DNA from: Priapulus caudatus
Taxonomy: Eukaryota; Priapulida; Priapulimorpha; Priapulimorphida; Priapulidae
Reading direction: 5' to 3'
Assembly: GCF_000485595.1 (NCBI RefSeq)
Contig: NW_014577482.1
Location: 11,042 to 65,798, forward strand
DNA: 54,757 bases
The notes beneath the pieces are model-generated. The model ran no database searches, was not told the origin of the DNA, and saw only the letters and a list, made by a program, of their open reading frames with translations. Shown piece by piece: positions 53,087-54,757 of this stretch. The first letter of the stretch is position 1. Each line of letters begins with the position of its first letter. Made by a program: the position numbers and the translations under genes.

Positions 53087-54757
53087 GTACGTTTATTTTT
53101 CCATCTCACTGTTTGAATAGTTTAATACTCTGTTGTAATTTTGTTTTTGTGCAAAAATCAAACACTGCATGGAGAATGGAGAGTTCATATAATTGTATAA
53201 TATATGCCGGCTGATTTTGCATTCGCAGAATTGCAAGCCACGCAGTGGGGCCCCGGGTGGCACTGGCGGTGCCGCTGCCACTGGCGCTCATAGCTATATA
53301 TACCATGCGATGATATAGTAACAATTGATGCGTATTTAATACTCATCATATAATTGATATTATCATAGACAATGAATTTAATTCTCATGTTTTTCTGAGA
53401 AAGCAGAAAGCACGCAATCGTTTTCCGCTGACAGTGCAGCCTACTCTGTGCCGTAAACAATGTCACCCGCTGTTACTATACCTCTCCGGAGGCCACTGAT
53501 GTAGCTGGTAATATCAGAATACCCCTAGTGCATAATTAGGGCTAATTACTGGATACTTGAAACTGAAACTGGAACCAGTGGGTGCTTGCTTCAGGCTTGT
53601 ATCGTGCGCGCCTGGGCACTCAGGTGCAGCATAGCTATATACATAAACTCCCAGTTGCCGCTGCTCTGGCCTCGCGCACACGTCCCTGCCCCACTCTGCC
53701 CGCGCATTTACGCTGCTCCATGCAGGTGGTCGCCTTACCGAGATAATACTGTATGCGTCGCTGCAGACATCTGTGCTCTTCGTAATATATACACGCCAGT
53801 TGCATAATTTTTCGACTGCCCATTAACAATATAGACATAAAGCCAATGTGCTCAAGTAATTTGTATTCTTTGTTATACCACCGATCGTAAAATATCGATA
53901 TCCGAACTAAGTTGTATCGCCCGATATATCGAGTTTCCAAATATATTTGCAACTAGTACCGATATACCGGTTATATCTTACACCCCTACGAGGTACGGCG
54001 TCCGGATATCTGCATATGTACCAAAAGGGTACGCTCCGGCAGTTACCCTGGGGACACTGGCACTGTCCTCTCGAGGTCCTCTAGAACTTACGGGGAGGTA
54101 GCGCCACATACTTCTATTTTGGAATACCAATAACAGACAACCACTGGTTCTCGTCGATTCCCTCGTGTAGGTCTTAACACCAAGAATAACTTCTCAATGC
54201 ACTAAGGCTTAACGGCGTGACAGCTTGGTTTGTGCGCGTAACTTAACTTTTTTGTCACTTATCCATACAGTTTTACATTAGATCCAATATCAGCTTCCGT
54301 TACAAATATTGCTCATTACTGGCGTACTGAGACATTCACTCGACCCACATTCACACTACTTAGTGATCTTTTTCCTCTTATATCATAATTGACGTATGGA
54401 TCATGAGATATGGGATGACCTTAGTAATGCTCAGCTATAGTCCGCATGCTTATGATAAAATCTTTTTGTCCTATTCGTTTTATGCACAATATATTATTTT
54501 TTTTTTGAAATCTTGGAATCTACCGCATTTTGGCTTTTAGGAGCTGTGAGTGCTGGCATAGCGCGCGCCTTGTGGGTAGGCCTGCTATTTGCGCGCACGC
54601 GAAGTGTCTAATGTCCTCCCAGTATCGCCTAACGGACGGTACTGCGCGGGCGCAAGGTTGATAGACCCTGAGGTACGGTATCCGGATACACCGGAAACGT
54701 TAACTTACCACGTACTATCAATGAATCAATAATCTTATGGGAATCGGTTAAATTTTG
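53087..54757. other. No gene recognised
   Basis: 53880-53990 contains TATCGATATCCG, CGATATATCGAG and ACCGATATACCGGTT, ending TTACACCCCTAC, which suggests the remains of a DNA transposon end. The motif GAGGTACGG, then TCCGGATA, occurs at 53990 and again at 54671. Otherwise nothing is recognised. Confidence 0.4.

Noticed and set aside
1-54757. CRISPR arrays, bacterial operons or phage-type systems
   Set aside because: All regular repeats are microsatellites, minisatellites or transposon ends, and genes have spliceosomal introns.

Overview
This window is animal nuclear DNA. Genes are split by GT-AG introns, one gene is recognisably metazoan (PPME1), and there are TATA-type promoters, TTAGGG-type repeats, long microsatellites and many classes of eukaryotic transposon. 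The transposon mix resembles that of marine invertebrates, but I cannot place the species. Nothing is bacterial: there are no operons, no CRISPR array and no ribosomal RNA. Two 25-N gaps (10362-10386 and 24006-24030) mark scaffold joins.

Layout. 1-8040: a decayed Ty3/gypsy element with gag zinc knuckle, protease, reverse transcriptase, RNase H, integrase, an envelope-like gene, a polypurine tract and a 3' LTR. 8041-10361: a minisatellite, then one copy of a large dispersed repeat whose other copies lie at 1-418 and 43291-45014. 10387-24005: a separate contig holding exons of a carbohydrate 6-O-sulfotransferase-like gene on the minus strand (membrane anchor 23554-23659, stem 15079-15505, catalytic exon 12276-12955, plus a second stem exon at 11614-12030). 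A 7.28-kb LTR retrotransposon (15904-23185) with paired LTRs and a 4-bp target duplication sits in one intron. 24747-28845: a hAT-type transposon with a spliced, ZMYM1-like transposase that is interrupted. 28846-43290: mostly small DNA transposons (MITEs), foldbacks, microsatellites, a LINE endonuclease fragment, a tRNA-Arg-like relic and a second gypsy pol relic. 45368-51164: an apparently intact 10-exon gene for protein phosphatase methylesterase 1 on the minus strand. 51165-54757: repeats, two inverted-repeat elements (one carrying TTAGGG units) and a possible first exon of a divergent gene at 53035.

Host genes. PPME1 is the only complete one; every exon junction keeps phase, and it predicts a 400-residue protein with Ser142/Asp167/His368 as the likely triad. 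The sulfotransferase gene is partial: its last exon is missing and its exon order is disturbed by a duplication whose two copies differ largely by single-base insertions and deletions, a pattern typical of unpolished long-read sequence. Frameshifts in 13889-24005 should therefore not be read as biology without read support. I found no clearly new biological system. The most unusual structures are a reverse transcriptase whose catalytic segment has been replaced by a copy of its own RNase H, and an inverted-repeat element carrying telomere-type repeats.
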